Notes: generated by a model from the sequence alone, not told the origin. A stretch of DNA of 64,000 nucleotides from Neckera pumila (GCA_963969595.1 OZ018412.1:17858501-17922500), one strand, 5' to 3'; counted from the stretch's first letter, positions 48,874 through 60,729 are shown. Numbers and translations are program-made.

Positions 48874-48995
48874 CCTAAAAGATTCTAAAAGATTCCCTAA
48901 AAGATTCTAAAAGATTCCTTAAAGGATTCCTAAAAGATTCTAAAAGATTCCCTAAAAGATTCTAAAAGATTCCTTAAAGGATTCCTAAAAGATTC
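48874..48995. repeat. 55-bp tandem repeat built from TAAAAGATTC units
   Basis: Two full 55-bp units start at 48874 and 48929, and a partial third starts at 48984. Each unit is itself made of 11-17 bp TAAAAGATTC sub-repeats. Confidence 0.85.
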
Positions 48996-50219
48996 CTCTT
49001 GGTAACTTTTTTTTTTACGGCTATTTTTCTTCTAGGGATAAATTCTAGTAACTTTTTTTTACTTGTGGTAAAATCGTTGTGTAATTGCTATAATAATTTT
49101 CTAAGTCTTTTGTAAATTTCTATTGGGTAAGATTCCTAAATTCCTATGAAAATTCCAATTTCACTAATAATTTGGAAAGTTTAACTTCTAATCTAATAAC
49201 TTAAAAAAAAATACAAGGAATACAAAATGCTTAGTAAAAATAATCAACTACTAACCTGGATATTGTGGCTTTCTTCGTTGTACAACGCCACCCACTGGTC
49301 AATCGCACGCTCCAACTCCATCTTCTGTATTTGGCGTTTTGACATTTGCTTTTTACAACTTTTTAATGGGTTTAGAAATCCCAATTTCTTTTTCCAAGTA
49401 TTTTCTTTCTTTTCTTTCTAGTGTCTTTCTTTTCTTTTGGAGATATTTCTTGGAGAATAAATCTAATCAAATCTAATACCAACTTCCGGAGATCTTTTGT
49501 AGGAATAAAATCTAACAAAATCTAAAGCTAAATTCTTGGCGAATTCTATTGGTACTAACAAAGTCTTTAAACAAGGCTTGTTTAACTTCTTCTACGAATA
49601 ATTGATTCTAGAATCTTTCCAAGTCAACTATTCCCTATTTTGTCTTATCTATTTGTCTTATAAGAAAATCTAACTAAATCTAGGGAATTTCCAAATCCTA
49701 ATGGTTGGCTTACAACCCACTCAACCCACTTGAGTCACATATATGGTAGGAGGCTCGATCTCCGCCCGCTCATTTTCAATTGCTCGTTTGGATGGCCTTG
49801 ATATCGTGCAAAGACGTCTACAAATAGGAAAGAAGTGATTATGCAACAGTTTTATGTTTGGATGGGTGTGGTTTTAGAATGCTGAAAACATGATTGTGCA
49901 ACAGGGTTTAACTCTTTTCCATTGAGAAGTGTGTCATAAATTTGCATATTTATAAAAAAACTTTAAATATACTTGTGGAGGGTGCGCATTCATACAGCAA
50001 CATAATGGACTGCAATATAAAAGTATTGTGTTGTTCTTTGGAATCCATCTCCATTGAATAAGAAGGCAATTGTACACATATTTTGAAAAAATACGGGATT
50101 ATTGTAAGCAACAAGGCCGCCACTTTGAGAAAGTGCTGCAAACCAGTTCGTGAATGCCAAGCCGTCACTTTCAATTGCAGTAAAGAAATGAACTAAGAGG
50201 ACAAAATTGTTCAACACTT
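48996..50219. other. AT-rich DNA before the Tigger-like element
   Basis: No gene recognised. The left end of the downstream transposon may lie within this stretch, but its terminal inverted repeats were not found. Confidence 0.4.
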
Positions 50220-50387
50220 GCAAGGTGAAGCTCAAGAAGAGGACTTCAATGAGCTGAAAAGAGAGGAATTCATTTGCAAGGTGAAGCTCAAGGAGAGGAC
50301 TTCAATGAGCTGAAAAGAGAGGAATTCATTTGCAAGGTGAAGCTCAAGGAGAGGACTTCAATGAGCTGAAAGGAGAGGAATTCAGTG
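50220..50387. repeat. 56-bp tandem repeat, three units
   Basis: Units start at 50220, 50276 and 50332 (GCAAGGTGAAGCTCAAG...), nearly identical to each other. The length is not a multiple of three. It lies just upstream of the transposase frame and may be in the transposon's leader. Confidence 0.9.
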
Positions 50388-50556
50388 ACTTGAGAGGAGA
50401 CCAATGTGAATGAGAGAATTTTGCAACCACGGAGGAACTTGAAGGAAAGAATAGAGGGACCACAACGAACGAAGCAATACAGTTCATTGAAAATAGTTAA
50501 ACGGTTAGTTTTCAATTTCTCTGTAGATTCCTTGCAGTGAATTCCCTTTCCACGAG

Positions 50557-53223
50557 ATGAGTGCCAGGACCATGACAAGTAGTAGTGACAATGACAAAAG
50601 CAATGAAGATAGTTGGCATGATGAGAGGAGTTCAAGGACTACGCACTCATACCGTGAGGATGACGATGACTACGGAGATGAACAAAGCCACAAATTCTTA
50701 GAGTGGGGGAAGTACCAGGAAGAACTCCAATGCCTGGAGCAACTGCAGGAGATGGGGGCAATTGCCCAAGGCTGGGTCCCAGAAGGATTAGAGGGTCCAG
50801 AAGCTCCACATGGTGGAGCCGGTCTGAGCAGGCGCTACCTAGCAGGAAACAACGGCGGAGCTGCACAGACCCAAAAGAAGCGGAGCCATGCAGCATTGCC
50901 GGGCCCCAACGACAAAAGAAACAAAGAACGGATGACGACCAGGCAGGTGACTGGGGCGGCGAGAAGGCAGGCAACTGGGGTGGCGAGCAGGCAGCCGATT
51001 GGAGCTGAGGAAGCAGGTCATGAAGGTTGTACTCCAAGTGGACCACACTTGCGATGCCGACAGCCTCGAACTCGTGCATCGGGCAACTCTGGGCCCGCAG
51101 TAGGACATCGTCCTTGGGACCGTGCAGCAAAAGCCCTGCACTTGCAGCCAACATTTGACAGCAAAGGGAAGAGGAAAGTAGGAGAGGGGGGCCGAAGTAC
51201 AGCTACCACAACTACTGAAAAAGGTAAGACAACACATTCCCAGAAGAAATTGAAAGTGAACAGTAACTGGAGCCAGGAGCAGTCGAGAAGGGCATTAGCA
51301 GATGTTGACAAAGGACTGCCACTTTGAGCTGCAGCAAGGAAAGAAGATATACCATATTCTACTTTGCGTGGCCATGTTTATGGCACCACTTTGTATAGAC
51401 GGAGAGGTAGGAAAGCTGTGTTAACAGATGCAGAGGAACTAGAGCTTGTACAGTACCTAATCAAAATGCAAGAGCTCGGATTCCCTTTCATAATAGGCCA
51501 ACAACAAGAAAAAGTTGGTATACTCACCCAAGCCAGAGTCACTCCATTCAAAGATGGAGTTCCAGGCCCTGGCTGGGTGAGGTGTCTCAGAAAACGGCAT
51601 CTCAATTTATCACTAAGGAAACCACAATCCCTAGATCAAAATCGGGCTAGAAACCTTTGTCTAGAGATTGTAGCATCTTTTTATAAAAATCTGCAAACAT
51701 TATACACGAATCACAAATATGAGGCACATTAGATATGGAACTGTGATGAGAGCGGTGCACAAGCTGGCCGGGATGGCGGAGGCTATGTCATTGCAAAAAG
51801 GGGAAGCAGAAATGTCCAGAGAGTCATCCCTGATAGTAGAGAATGGTTGACAGTTCTGTCCTGCATCAATGCAAACGGTGATAGCATTCCTAATTTCTAC
51901 ATTTTCAAAGGGAAAAGAAAGGGTAGGAACTTCTTACTCAAAACAAGAGAGAAGGGTGCTATGCTGTCCGTGCAAGGCAAAGCTTGGATGACCAATGAAT
52001 TATTCAAAGAATGGATGCTTCACTTTTTATTGAAGTTGGAAAAGCTATATGACATTTCAGCCACCAATAGGCATGTCTTGATCTTAGATGGCCACGGATC
52101 TCACGTGACCATGGACGTCATCAAACTAGCTATGTCCAAAAGACTGGACTTGATCACTCTTCCCTCCCACACATCCCATAGTCTACAACCTCTAGATGTG
52201 TGCTGTTTCAAACCATTCAAGCTTGCATTTTGTGCCTACAGAGATAAATGGAGTCTAAGCCACAAGGGTCAGCTGCCCAAGAAGGAGGACCTTGCTCAAT
52301 GGGTGTCCAATGCACTAAGACGAGCATTATCTCCCAAGAACATTACTAAAGGATTCTTGGTCACAGGCATCTACCCTCTCAATGCTAAAGCGATGGACTC
52401 AAAAATGGGCCCAAGTGAAGCGTATGACCGGCAGCAGGAAGGACCAAGCACTGCTATGAGCCCTGGAAACGGAGCTGCACTTGAAGAGGAAGAGCAACTT
52501 CTACAGTGGGAACTACAAGAAATACTAGACGAAGAACCAAGTGATCTGCCAATTTATCAACAATACTATGTTGAAACAAGTGGTGAGGAGGAGGATGGAT
52601 TGGCAGGGAAAGGACTTGAAGACCCTCTGTGCACTGATGAAGAACAGGAAGCTATGGAGGGAATTCAAAAAGGATTCACAGAGTTCCTGCAACTGCCAAC
52701 AATACCGTTATCCTCTAATCCAAAACCACGGATGGAAGCTCAAATTGATTACCACAAGTCGATTTTACTCACTCAAGAGGACCATGTCCAACTTCTAGAA
52801 GTGCTCGCTAGAAAGAGGAACAAAGCTGCAGAAGAACGAGAAAAAAGACAATCAGTGAGGGAGACGAACAAAGGTCTTAGGGCACAGCACAAGAAGGATA
52901 AGCAAGCAGCAAAAAAGGCGAGAGCAGAACTGGCTACAGCAAATAGAAAGCACAAAGAGCTATGGAGCTCAAAGAACGTGAGAGCTCTGGGACAAAAGCT
53001 CCATGATGCGATAAAGGAAAATGCTCCAATCGTCAGTTACAGAGCTCCCTACTGTGGCCGCGCACCACAAATTTGCAGAGAGAATCAAAAGCTCGCAATG
53101 CAGAGGCGAGCAGCAAAGCGTAGAGGTGAAGACACGACTCACCTACCACCTCTCCAGGAGGTGCGAAGTGTGTGGACAAGTACTCCCATTGCCCACCAAC
53201 AAATGTACAGCAATCGTTTCTAG
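50557..53223 (+). pseudogene. Tigger/pogo-like DD35D transposase (DDE_1, CENP-B type), two in-frame stops
   Basis: One continuous frame of 889 codons with stops at 51325-51327 (TGA) and 51730-51732 (TAG). The N-terminal region is acidic, then charged. A helix-turn-helix-like part follows (SRRALADVDKG, then after the first stop DIPYSTLRGHVYG), then a second DNA-binding-like part (LTDAEELELVQYLIKMQ, FPFI). The catalytic core follows the second stop: NCDESG (Asp 51745-51747), LILDGHGSHVT (Asp 52087-52089), LPSHTSHSLQPLDV (Asp 52195-52197). There are 35 residues between the second and third Asp. The C-terminal tail is charged and probably coiled coil. The class acts by cut-and-paste at TA sites. 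Only two stops and no frameshift suggest recent death, or a recoded or non-autonomous copy. Confidence 0.8.
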
Positions 53224-53536
53224 CATTACCCTCAGCCATGTTTCAACCTGCACGCATCTGCACCTGGACCATCAAATGCAGGAGGTATGACTATCTACAA
53301 TCTTCGCCACTGAAGATGCAGGAAAGAAAGAGAGAGGGAGCAACATAGGATAGTCGAGGAAGGCAGGGACAGAGGGGACTGCAGCAACTTGGCAATCGAC
53401 GTTACTGGGGAGGAGGACGACCGCGCTGGAGGATCGGCGCAAGGCATAACAGGGGAGCAACGAAGAACATGATGGAGCGAGAGACGTTAACGAACAGAGG
53501 AAGACCAACGCGGGGGAACTTCAAAAACCCAACAGC
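53224..53536. other. Transposon 3' region
   Basis: Moderately GC-rich sequence after the transposase stop. No right-hand terminal repeat identified. Confidence 0.35.
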
Positions 53537-53645
53537 GATCCGATGCGGCGAGGCTGCAACAACGGGAAGGCAAGGATCTGATGCAGAGAGACTGCAACGC
53601 CGGCGAGGTAGGGATCCGATGTGGGGAGCCTTTGCAACGGAGTTC
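53537..53645. repeat. 38-bp tandem repeat, three diverged units
   Basis: Units start GATCNGATG at 53537, 53575 and 53613. It creates open frames on both strands that are probably not genes. Confidence 0.7.
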
Positions 53646-54340
53646 TCAACGGCCACAAATGGCGGAGGTTGCCTGGGAAAAATTGGGGAACAGGGCGGCA
53701 GGAATACTTCAGCGTGGGAGGACGATGGATTTTTTGAATTTCTACAGGCAGTTCCACGCGCTTTTAGGATTAGGATGCTTTTACTTAAAGCGTCATGTGG
53801 GCAAGTTTAAGTGCAGTCTGACACGCGGATTTATGTAGGAACATCTTCTTCACAATGTACAAAGCGGTAGTTGTCAGGCTTTCAGTGTGAGTTGCTCACA
53901 TAGTCATGGGTGCATTTTAAAATGTAAGCAGACGCATTAAAAAGTTTCATGAACAATATTGAACTTCGCATTCATGGCTTCTTCAACTAACATGCTCTCT
54001 TCACAGGCACTCTTTTCTTTGTTATTATTGCACTCCAAGAACATTAATTTATACCTACGCACATGCTTCTTCTTTAAATCATATTAAATTCATGGAGACT
54101 CTGAAAATTTTGATTTCACTTCCCATCGAACTGCTCTTCAATTCTCAATCCACCAAAAATTTCAGAATCATGTTTCCATGTTCTTTTTTCTCCACAGGCC
54201 TGTTCTTTTCCTTAAACGGACGACTTAAGAGCCTCCTACCATACTTCTTCATGCAAAATGATTTTTGTTCATTTCGTCGTTGAGTTTGAGCAGCTGGAGT
54301 GACAGAGAGTGTGAACTTTGAGATTTCCAAGTTTGGAATT
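53646..54340. other. Intergenic DNA
   Basis: No gene recognised. Confidence 0.4.
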
Positions 54341-54466
54341 GGACTGAGGATGAACTGATTTGGTTTGGAAACGAGCTGGATGGACTGAGTATGAACTGAT
54401 TTGGTTTGGAAACGAGCTGGATGGACTGAGTATGAACTGATTTGGTTTGGAAACGAACTGGATGAG
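54341..54466. repeat. 41-bp tandem repeat, three units
   Basis: Units start GGACTGAG at 54341, 54382 and 54423. Since 41 is not a multiple of three, the repeated peptide readings on the minus strand change frame and are not a protein signal. Confidence 0.9.
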
Positions 54467-54534
54467 TTGACTTTGAATTGCCTGGTTACTGATGGATGGC
54501 TGGTTCTTCCTGGTCTCATTCAAAATCTGAATTT

Positions 54535-54840
54535 TTGCTTCCCTGATTGCTAGACAAACTCTGGTCCTTCTCTGTCACTAATTCAAGCAAAAATCTGAAT
54601 TTGAAAAGCTTCCCTTTTCAAACTTCTCTAATTTGAAAATTTCCTCACTATGGATTCAAGAAAAGTCTGAAATTTTGACTTCTTCTCTTGCTAAACTAGC
54701 TTTGGTCCTTCTCTGTCACGAATTCAAGCAAAAAAATATGATTTTGAAAAGCTTCCTCTTTCACACTTCTCTAATCTAAAAATTTCCTCACTCCGAGCTT
54801 AAGGAAAATCTGAATTCTAGACTTCCTTTACCAACCTAAA
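54535..54840. repeat. 151-bp tandem duplication
   Basis: TGGTCCTTCTCTGTCAC occurs at 54562 and 54713, with the flanking sequence (TTGAAAAGCTTCC, ACTTCTCTAAT, AATTTCCTCACT) in the same order in both units. Confidence 0.8.
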
Positions 54841-57599
54841 CAGGGTCCAATTGCTAATTGTTGGAATAATCAAAGAAATAAAACAAACTGGGACTCCTCA
54901 GGGTATCCTCCCAGTATTTTTTGGTTTTTTTAGAGTTGATGTATGCATGTAAAATTGGTTCTGTGGTTCATCAAAGCACCCGCCTGGCTTCCTTGCTGGC
55001 CGGTCTGGCTCCTCTTTTGCTACTGGTTTGGCCCCCCCTTTTGCTGGTTTAGTCTGGACCCTCCTTACTGGTTGTTGCTTGCCAAAACACCAAATTTTTG
55101 GTGTTTTATAAAACACCTTGGGTCTCCTATTGGGGACCCTTTAACACAAAATTAAACGGGATTTTTAACTAGGTGCGAAGCTTTGCCATATTAGAGGAAT
55201 TAGCCTTGAATTTGGACAATTTTGATAAGGGATTTAAACTTAATCTAACAGAAAATTAAGTCTACGGCAATAGCTTTGTCGTATTAGAGGGTTTAAGCTC
55301 AATTTCTAGACAACTTTGACAATGGAAATTCTTAAAACTCAACGGTAAGAGCTTGGTTCCAACCTAAACTTTTCTAAAACACTTACGACTCTTATAAGGA
55401 CAACGTTTTCAAACATCAAGGCTCTAGGGGGATATTCTATGACGTGAGTCAAGATATCCCACACAAGGAGCTCAGTTTGAAGGGATCAGAAACCACAATT
55501 TCCTAAACCTCAAAAAAGAAAACACATACAATGCGGGTAATCTCAATTCAAACACATATAAGCCAATAAGCAATTTAAAGGGATCCCAACGTCCTTTGAA
55601 AGAGCTCAAAATGCAAGAGAAAATTCGATAAAAGTTAAGGAGCAAAGCTCCAAATGCATTAAAACAAATGTTTGGCGGAAAACCACTAATTCCAACAACG
55701 TGGTCGCGTTTTGGCCAAAGCTTTACAAAAAATAAAAGGGGTGTGAAGTGAGGGGAGGGGAAGGCCTTATATACTTGCTCAAGGCCTCACCTTCCCCTCA
55801 ATTTCCTAATTCTACTTCTTAGGTAATTTCAAATTTACTAATTAAAATTCTACACTACTGCTATGGTCGCTTTAACTTTTGTAGAAAAGCTCCAAATGCC
55901 AAATGGATTGCACCATCGCGTTCAGAAGATCCAAATTAGTCCATGGATTCTCCTACCTTCTATTTCCAGGCCATTTTGTATGTAAAAACCAACGTTTAGC
56001 ATATCGCTAACAAGGGTAAAAATCCAATTGTTGGAGATAATTTTGTTTTCAAGTTTTGACTGGTTAGGGTTGTTGAAGAGGTCCAAAATAGTAAAAAAAG
56101 AGTCCAAGTTGACCCCAATCAAAATTCGGGAGCTCCTGGTGTGTCGGTCAACATATCGAATGTTTTAAAATCCGTTAAAAATCCGTTGGCGCTGTCATTT
56201 CTGGTATTTGTCGGGATTGGAATGCAATGGAATTTGGTCGGGCGCTTTATTAGCACTAAACATTCTATCCTAATTTTTAGTGGGATTTTACCGCCACTTT
56301 GGGATTTTCTAGGAATTTTCCAATGTGTAAAAATACGGTTGACTTCTTAGGGAGTCATTTCCACAATTCAAAAATTTACGAAATTTTTTGGGCAACTTTT
56401 AAGAAGTTCCCAAGTGCCATATGCAAACTTACAACTTTATTTGCACTAATCAAAGGAGTGTATAATTTGTAACCTTCCAATTTAATTTCCATCCGAGGGA
56501 GAATCATTTTGGATATAGGGTTAATTCTCTCCTGGGGGGAATCATTCTTGATCAAGGGAATCTAGCAATCAAGCTTCATCGTTACGCTCCTGACAGGTTT
56601 CTTGGTCAAAACCTCCGTTCTTCGCTCGTGAGTTGCTTGTACTTCTGGTTTAGGGTTTTACCTGCACTGTCACATGATTTCTTTTCTATCCTCTATTTAC
56701 TATCCTAAGTATTTCACATGCCCTTCAAAAGTCTATTTCTAGGTGGTTTTGTACTTTGGCCATCAGGCTTAATACCACTTAAACCGTCAAATGTTCACTC
56801 AAATGCTTAATTAGACTTAATATTAGCTCATAGTAGTAATTAGATTGGTTTTAGGTTTTTTGATTAAATCATATTTTATTTGTAGGGATTTCCTCCAAAT
56901 GTCACGTGAACATACTTATACTATATTTTTAATCCTAATTAACCGTAAATGTGAGCAAAATGCGAAAAAAAGAAAATTCTAAGGTTCAAGTGCTAACTTG
57001 GGGGCTCACATATGGTGGCCATCTGCGGTACGATTAGAAATCGTGAGAACCCTAAGTCTCTTGCTATCACTGTTTTTTAGGCACACGATCAATTTTTTCC
57101 TATCACTCAGCAAAAAAAAATTTGAACAAAGATAGTTTAATCATGTACTAATGTGCAGATATTCAATGTTTCCAGAATATATCTTGGATATGTACTTAAA
57201 TGTGGACCTAAGAACCTTGATGATTCCTATTTTTTCTCTTTGGTTCATTAATTTATTATAAATAATTTTTTTTTTGTGGTTTCCCATCCGCCTCAGTCGA
57301 AGCTGACTTAAATCTATAGAAAATAAAAAAGAGAAAAATCCATCCTTCCGCCTTAGTCGGAGCTGATTTGGATTAAAAGGGAGGTAGAAAATAAAATAAG
57401 GATATCCCCGTCCGCCTTTGACTAGCAAAATTGAACCTATAGATAAAAAATACTTCAAACCTGCCTTCTGCCTTCAATAGAGTGAGTTTGGACTAAACAG
57501 AGAGAAAAACAACAACTGAAAACAGAAAAGAGAAGAGCTAAGTGGATTAGACCTAAGTTTGCAGGAGCTCATTTAAAAAGTGTCTCTAGTCGTGGTGTC
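54841..57599. other. Intergenic or element-flanking DNA without clear genes
   Basis: TGTTGGAAT near 54863 and ATTCCAACA near 55697 are inverted and could bound an 835-bp LTR-like unit, but other LTR features are missing. A GAGGGGAAGGCC / GGCCTCACCTTCCCCTC stem lies at about 55755-55800. About 57270-57480 holds loosely repeated CGCCTCAGTCGAAGCTGA-like motifs, some 65-75 bp apart. No coding gene recognised. Confidence 0.35.
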
Positions 57600-57800
57600 A
57601 ATTCTTGCCCTCTTGTCACTAGCTCAGGGGTGGCGCCCCGGCGACAGCCCAAAGTTCGAACCCTTATCGCTGGACTCTATTGAAGTTCTTTCAATGCTAA
57701 CGGGGTGTTGGACTACCCCGACTGGAGACGTCCGTCGGACTGCTGCAATGGTATAAATACGGCTTTGCCCGTCGCGTTACGCCTGCCGGTCCTTCAAATT
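57600..57800 (+). mobile_element. Probable tRNA-derived SINE
   Basis: A pol III A-box-like TAGCTCAGGGG at about 57621 is followed 30 bases later by a B-box-like AGTTCGAACCC at about 57652-57662, the usual spacing of a tRNA-type internal promoter. The segment is GC-rich (CGGCGACAGCCC, CGTCGCGTTACG) within AT-rich DNA. It lacks a full tRNA cloverleaf, so it is not called a tRNA. Flanking duplications and a tail were not resolved. Confidence 0.5.
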
Positions 57801-57860
57801 TTTATTTTTTATGTCATTTTTAATTTTTAGTTTTCTAGATGACTAGGCAACAATTGCCAC

Positions 57861-58697
57861 CTACATTCCAAAGAATGTAGTAAGTTGCCCCATTACTTTG
57901 AGCACATAAATGGGCCATTGTCCGTGAGGGAGAGGTTGTAGTAACCCTCTCACTACAAATGTTTGCCCAACAGCTGTGGATGTGCGCTCTATGTTCACCT
58001 CTTCTTCCAGATTCGCAAACTGTCCTTCGAACATAATGTCATTGCCCGGTTGTAGAATCTCAAAGTTCTCCAAGTAAATCATTAGTGATCTGGCTCTTGG
58101 TGGCCAGGGACCTTGGGCCTCCAAATTTGGAGGATTTCTCTCCAACAGCATTCCACGTCCGGGTTGTTCTCCCTCGTCACGTGGCCGTCTTTGAGCATTT
58201 GATATTTGGGACAACCATACTGGGTCTTCAGGCGATTGCGTACTAAGTTCTTGAGTAAGTGGCTCCTCAGTGGGCTTATTCATTGGCTCCTCCGTGGGCC
58301 TGGTTGTATGCCCCTCCGATGGCTCGTTTGTTGGCTCTTTCGAGGGCGGAAATGGAAAGTCCTCAATAGGTTGTGTAAAAAGCTCCTCCGATGGCTTGTT
58401 TGCTGGCTCTTCCGGGGGCGGAAATGTAAAATCTTCGATGGATTGTGTAAAATGTTCCTTCGGTGGCTTGTTTGTTGGCTCTTCCAAGGGGGAAAACGAC
58501 TCAAATTCAACCAGGGGCTGAGAGATGGATTCCTGCGGGGGCTCGGATGCTGACATTGTCGAATTTGTCAGGTGTTCGGATACTAACATTGCCGGGATCT
58601 CTACTCTTTGCCATACCAGGTTCTCTGTCCGAGAATTAGGCTCTTCATAGAGCGGTGTCAACGGCAATGCTTCTAGAGCATTACTAGACTGACCCAT
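57861..58697 (-). CDS. Accessory ORF of a gypsy-type element with Pro/Glu-rich tandem repeats (278 aa)
   Basis: An intact frame from 58697 to 57861. The middle third holds about four repeats of roughly 24 residues, with the pattern EEPTNKPPKEHFTQSIEDF, EEPANKPSEELFTQPIEDF, then shorter KEPTNEPSE and EEPMNKPTEEPLTQ. The C-terminal part is non-repetitive, with RARSLMIYLENFEILQPGN and TFVVRGLLQPLPHGQW. No enzyme motif is seen. It lies on the same strand as, and downstream of, the gag-protease region where a reverse transcriptase would be expected, so it probably belongs to the same element. Being open over 278 codons while its neighbours are broken is notable. Function unknown. Confidence 0.5.
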   Translation of the reverse strand: MGQSSNALEALPLTPLYEEPNSRTENLVWQRVEIPAMLVSEHLTNSTMSASEPPQESISQPLVEFESFSPLEEPTNKPPKEHFTQSIEDFTFPPPEEPANKPSEELFTQPIEDFPFPPSKEPTNEPSEGHTTRPTEEPMNKPTEEPLTQELSTQSPEDPVWLSQISNAQRRPRDEGEQPGRGMLLERNPPNLEAQGPWPPRARSLMIYLENFEILQPGNDIMFEGQFANLEEEVNIERTSTAVGQTFVVRGLLQPLPHGQWPIYVLKVMGQLTTFFGM

Positions 58698-60093
58698 GGT
58701 TCCTACGGAAATTGATCTTATTTTAATGAAGGTGGTTAACTTCTATTCTAAAATCTTGTTTAATAGCCTACGGTCAAGGGAAACATGCTAATGCAACCAC
58801 TCTTTAAAGAGTTGGTTGTAATCTAATGTAATTGGTAGCTCACGTCTATCCCGCAGTGCAGGCATCCAACTAAAGGAGGCCACTCCAACGGAGTTGGCTT
58901 AAATCTAATCTAATCAAAGCTCACGTCTGTCCTGCAATGCAGGCATCTAGCTAAAGGAGGCCACTCCAACGGAGTTGGCTCAATCTAATCTAATAGGCAG
59001 ATAAGAGTTCTTACAAATGATCATGTTTCCTAATGACTATGGTCGGACCCTTAGGTTTCGCTCAACGTGACTCAATACAGCACATAAATAACACAATCCC
59101 AAGTTTCTCCGTATGTAACTATAGGAAGGAATACAAGTAAGGGGTCCTGCATTATCGACCTAAGAAACTTGAGACCAAAATGGAACAAAAGAAACTAAAT
59201 GAAATTGTGTTTCTCAACACATAATATCCTAATATTGAAAGCTCCTGATGGGCAGATTGATGGAGGTTGATATCCACCAAAATCCATACCATCTTTCTGC
59301 ACAACTACTAGTGATTGCAAACAAGAGTCGCCTTCCAATCTTATACTAGAGCTAGGGCAGTGAATATCTTGCTAGTTGTCTGGCTGACGTTCCATAGAAA
59401 GGATACGTTGAATGTGGACAAGCTGGCTTGGTGACGGATTAACACTGCTGCACCGATACCTTTTCTTTTAAGTTACTCCTATCAATAGTGAATGGGATTT
59501 AGGCAGCTTCTTCTTGAAGTCTTTTCCCAAATTGCTGCCTATCTCTAACTTAATTTAGAAGATTTTATTATGGGATATCCAGTAAGGCTAGGAGGTTGCA
59601 ACCAAGTAGCAGGGGTCTCTATGTACATCCATTGCGAATGTACACGCACCCAAATGTGGAATTGATTTGCAATCTAGATTCCAGTCGATAGGTTCTTAAT
59701 TCATGGCTGACATTATTGTCTTTCTTTTTACGTTAATTTCAAACTATCTTTGCGAGATTTACGTAGCTTTTTAGGAAAAGTCTATATCATTTATAGTGTC
59801 CTCAGCCCTACTTTGAGATAAAATAAGAAAGAACAACCAAGAATTGTTGATTTATAAAGATTTAATTTCTATGTTGTCCCGTTTGGCATTTCATAAGTTA
59901 GATTTGCTAGTAAGGTGATAACTAGGTATAAAATGTTTTATGATTGGCCTTTTTGGCTTTTACTTTTACATGACCTCTATCATTAGTGGCTTAGAATTTT
60001 AATTTTAATTCTTCCCAAAGGAATTGCCTGACTTAGTAGAAGTTCACAACCATGTGGGTTAAAAGTACTTTTAGTTAATTCATTTTTTGAGAT
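58698..60093. other. Element interior or flank without recognisable coding sequence
   Basis: An 81-bp direct repeat occurs at 58837 and 58918 (AGCTCACGTCT ... GGAGGCCACTCCAACGGAG). I looked for reverse-transcriptase or integrase motifs on the minus strand here and saw none. Confidence 0.45.
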
Positions 60094-60633
60094 TCAAAAA
60101 TTAATATACCATTGCAAAAGGTATGACAAGAAATTGACAGTAGTAACTAACCTTTTTATAGCCGGGTGATTACATTGTCGAGGAATGATTGGTAGCTTGA
60201 TTAATTTTTGTTTTTTGTCGAGGTTTGTGACTATTTCTTCATCGGTAGGATTTGTCCACAGTTTTTGCTTCATTAATTGTGGGGCATTTTGTATTCCATA
60301 AGGAATTACTGGAAGCGGTTGATTAGCTTGTAGTGAACTTCGCAAATACCAATTGTGCAACACTAGTAGGACTGGTACCTCTTCCTTGTCGGTCCAACTA
60401 GTTGTTGCTCCCTTGCGTAGTCCATGAGTTGTTTTCATCCAACTAGGTATCGGTATATCCCCGGTCGAATGGTGTTTGCTACCCAAGTTATTGGTAATGA
60501 AGTTAGAGGATGTGTCTATTGTTATGTGCATCATCTGGTCATCAATTCTTACTGGATATTTGCCTTTCATAAGTGCCGAGGCTAAATATTGTCGTTCTTG
60601 TTTATCTAGAACGGAACTTGGACATTTTAACAA
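60094..60633 (-). CDS. Hypothetical ORF within the retroelement (179 aa)
   Basis: An open frame starting MLKCPSSVLDKQERQYLAS with no recognised domain. It lies between the gag-protease part and the Pro/Glu-repeat ORF on the same strand. It could be a fragment of the element's polyprotein or chance; there is no family evidence. Confidence 0.3.
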   Translation of the reverse strand: MLKCPSSVLDKQERQYLASALMKGKYPVRIDDQMMHITIDTSSNFITNNLGSKHHSTGDIPIPSWMKTTHGLRKGATTSWTDKEEVPVLLVLHNWYLRSSLQANQPLPVIPYGIQNAPQLMKQKLWTNPTDEEIVTNLDKKQKLIKLPIIPRQCNHPAIKRLVTTVNFLSYLLQWYINF

Positions 60634-60729
60634 AACTAATTGACTAATTTTATGAAGACAGTCTTAATCTTGATAAATTCCACGACAGAATATACAAGAA
60701 CCTTTTTTAACATAATATTCATTCAAACA

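Noticed and set aside
48874..48995. CRISPR-like spaced repeats
   Set aside because: The sequence is eukaryotic, the units are contiguous without unique spacers, and no cas genes exist.
54145..54519. Repetitive KPNQF-type open frames on the minus strand
   Set aside because: The repeat unit is 41 bp, so the reading changes frame at each unit; no protein selection is implied.
54863..55697. Possible LTR bounded by TGTTGGAAT and ATTCCAACA
   Set aside because: No second copy, polypurine tract, primer-binding site or matching target duplication could be seen.
56990..57050. Possible primer-binding-site-like sequence (GGTGGCCATCTGCGG)
   Set aside because: Only loosely similar to plant gypsy leader sequences and not next to an identifiable LTR end.
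57621..57662. tRNA gene
   Set aside because: Box A and box B motifs are present but acceptor and anticodon stems do not form a full cloverleaf by eye; SINE is the better explanation.
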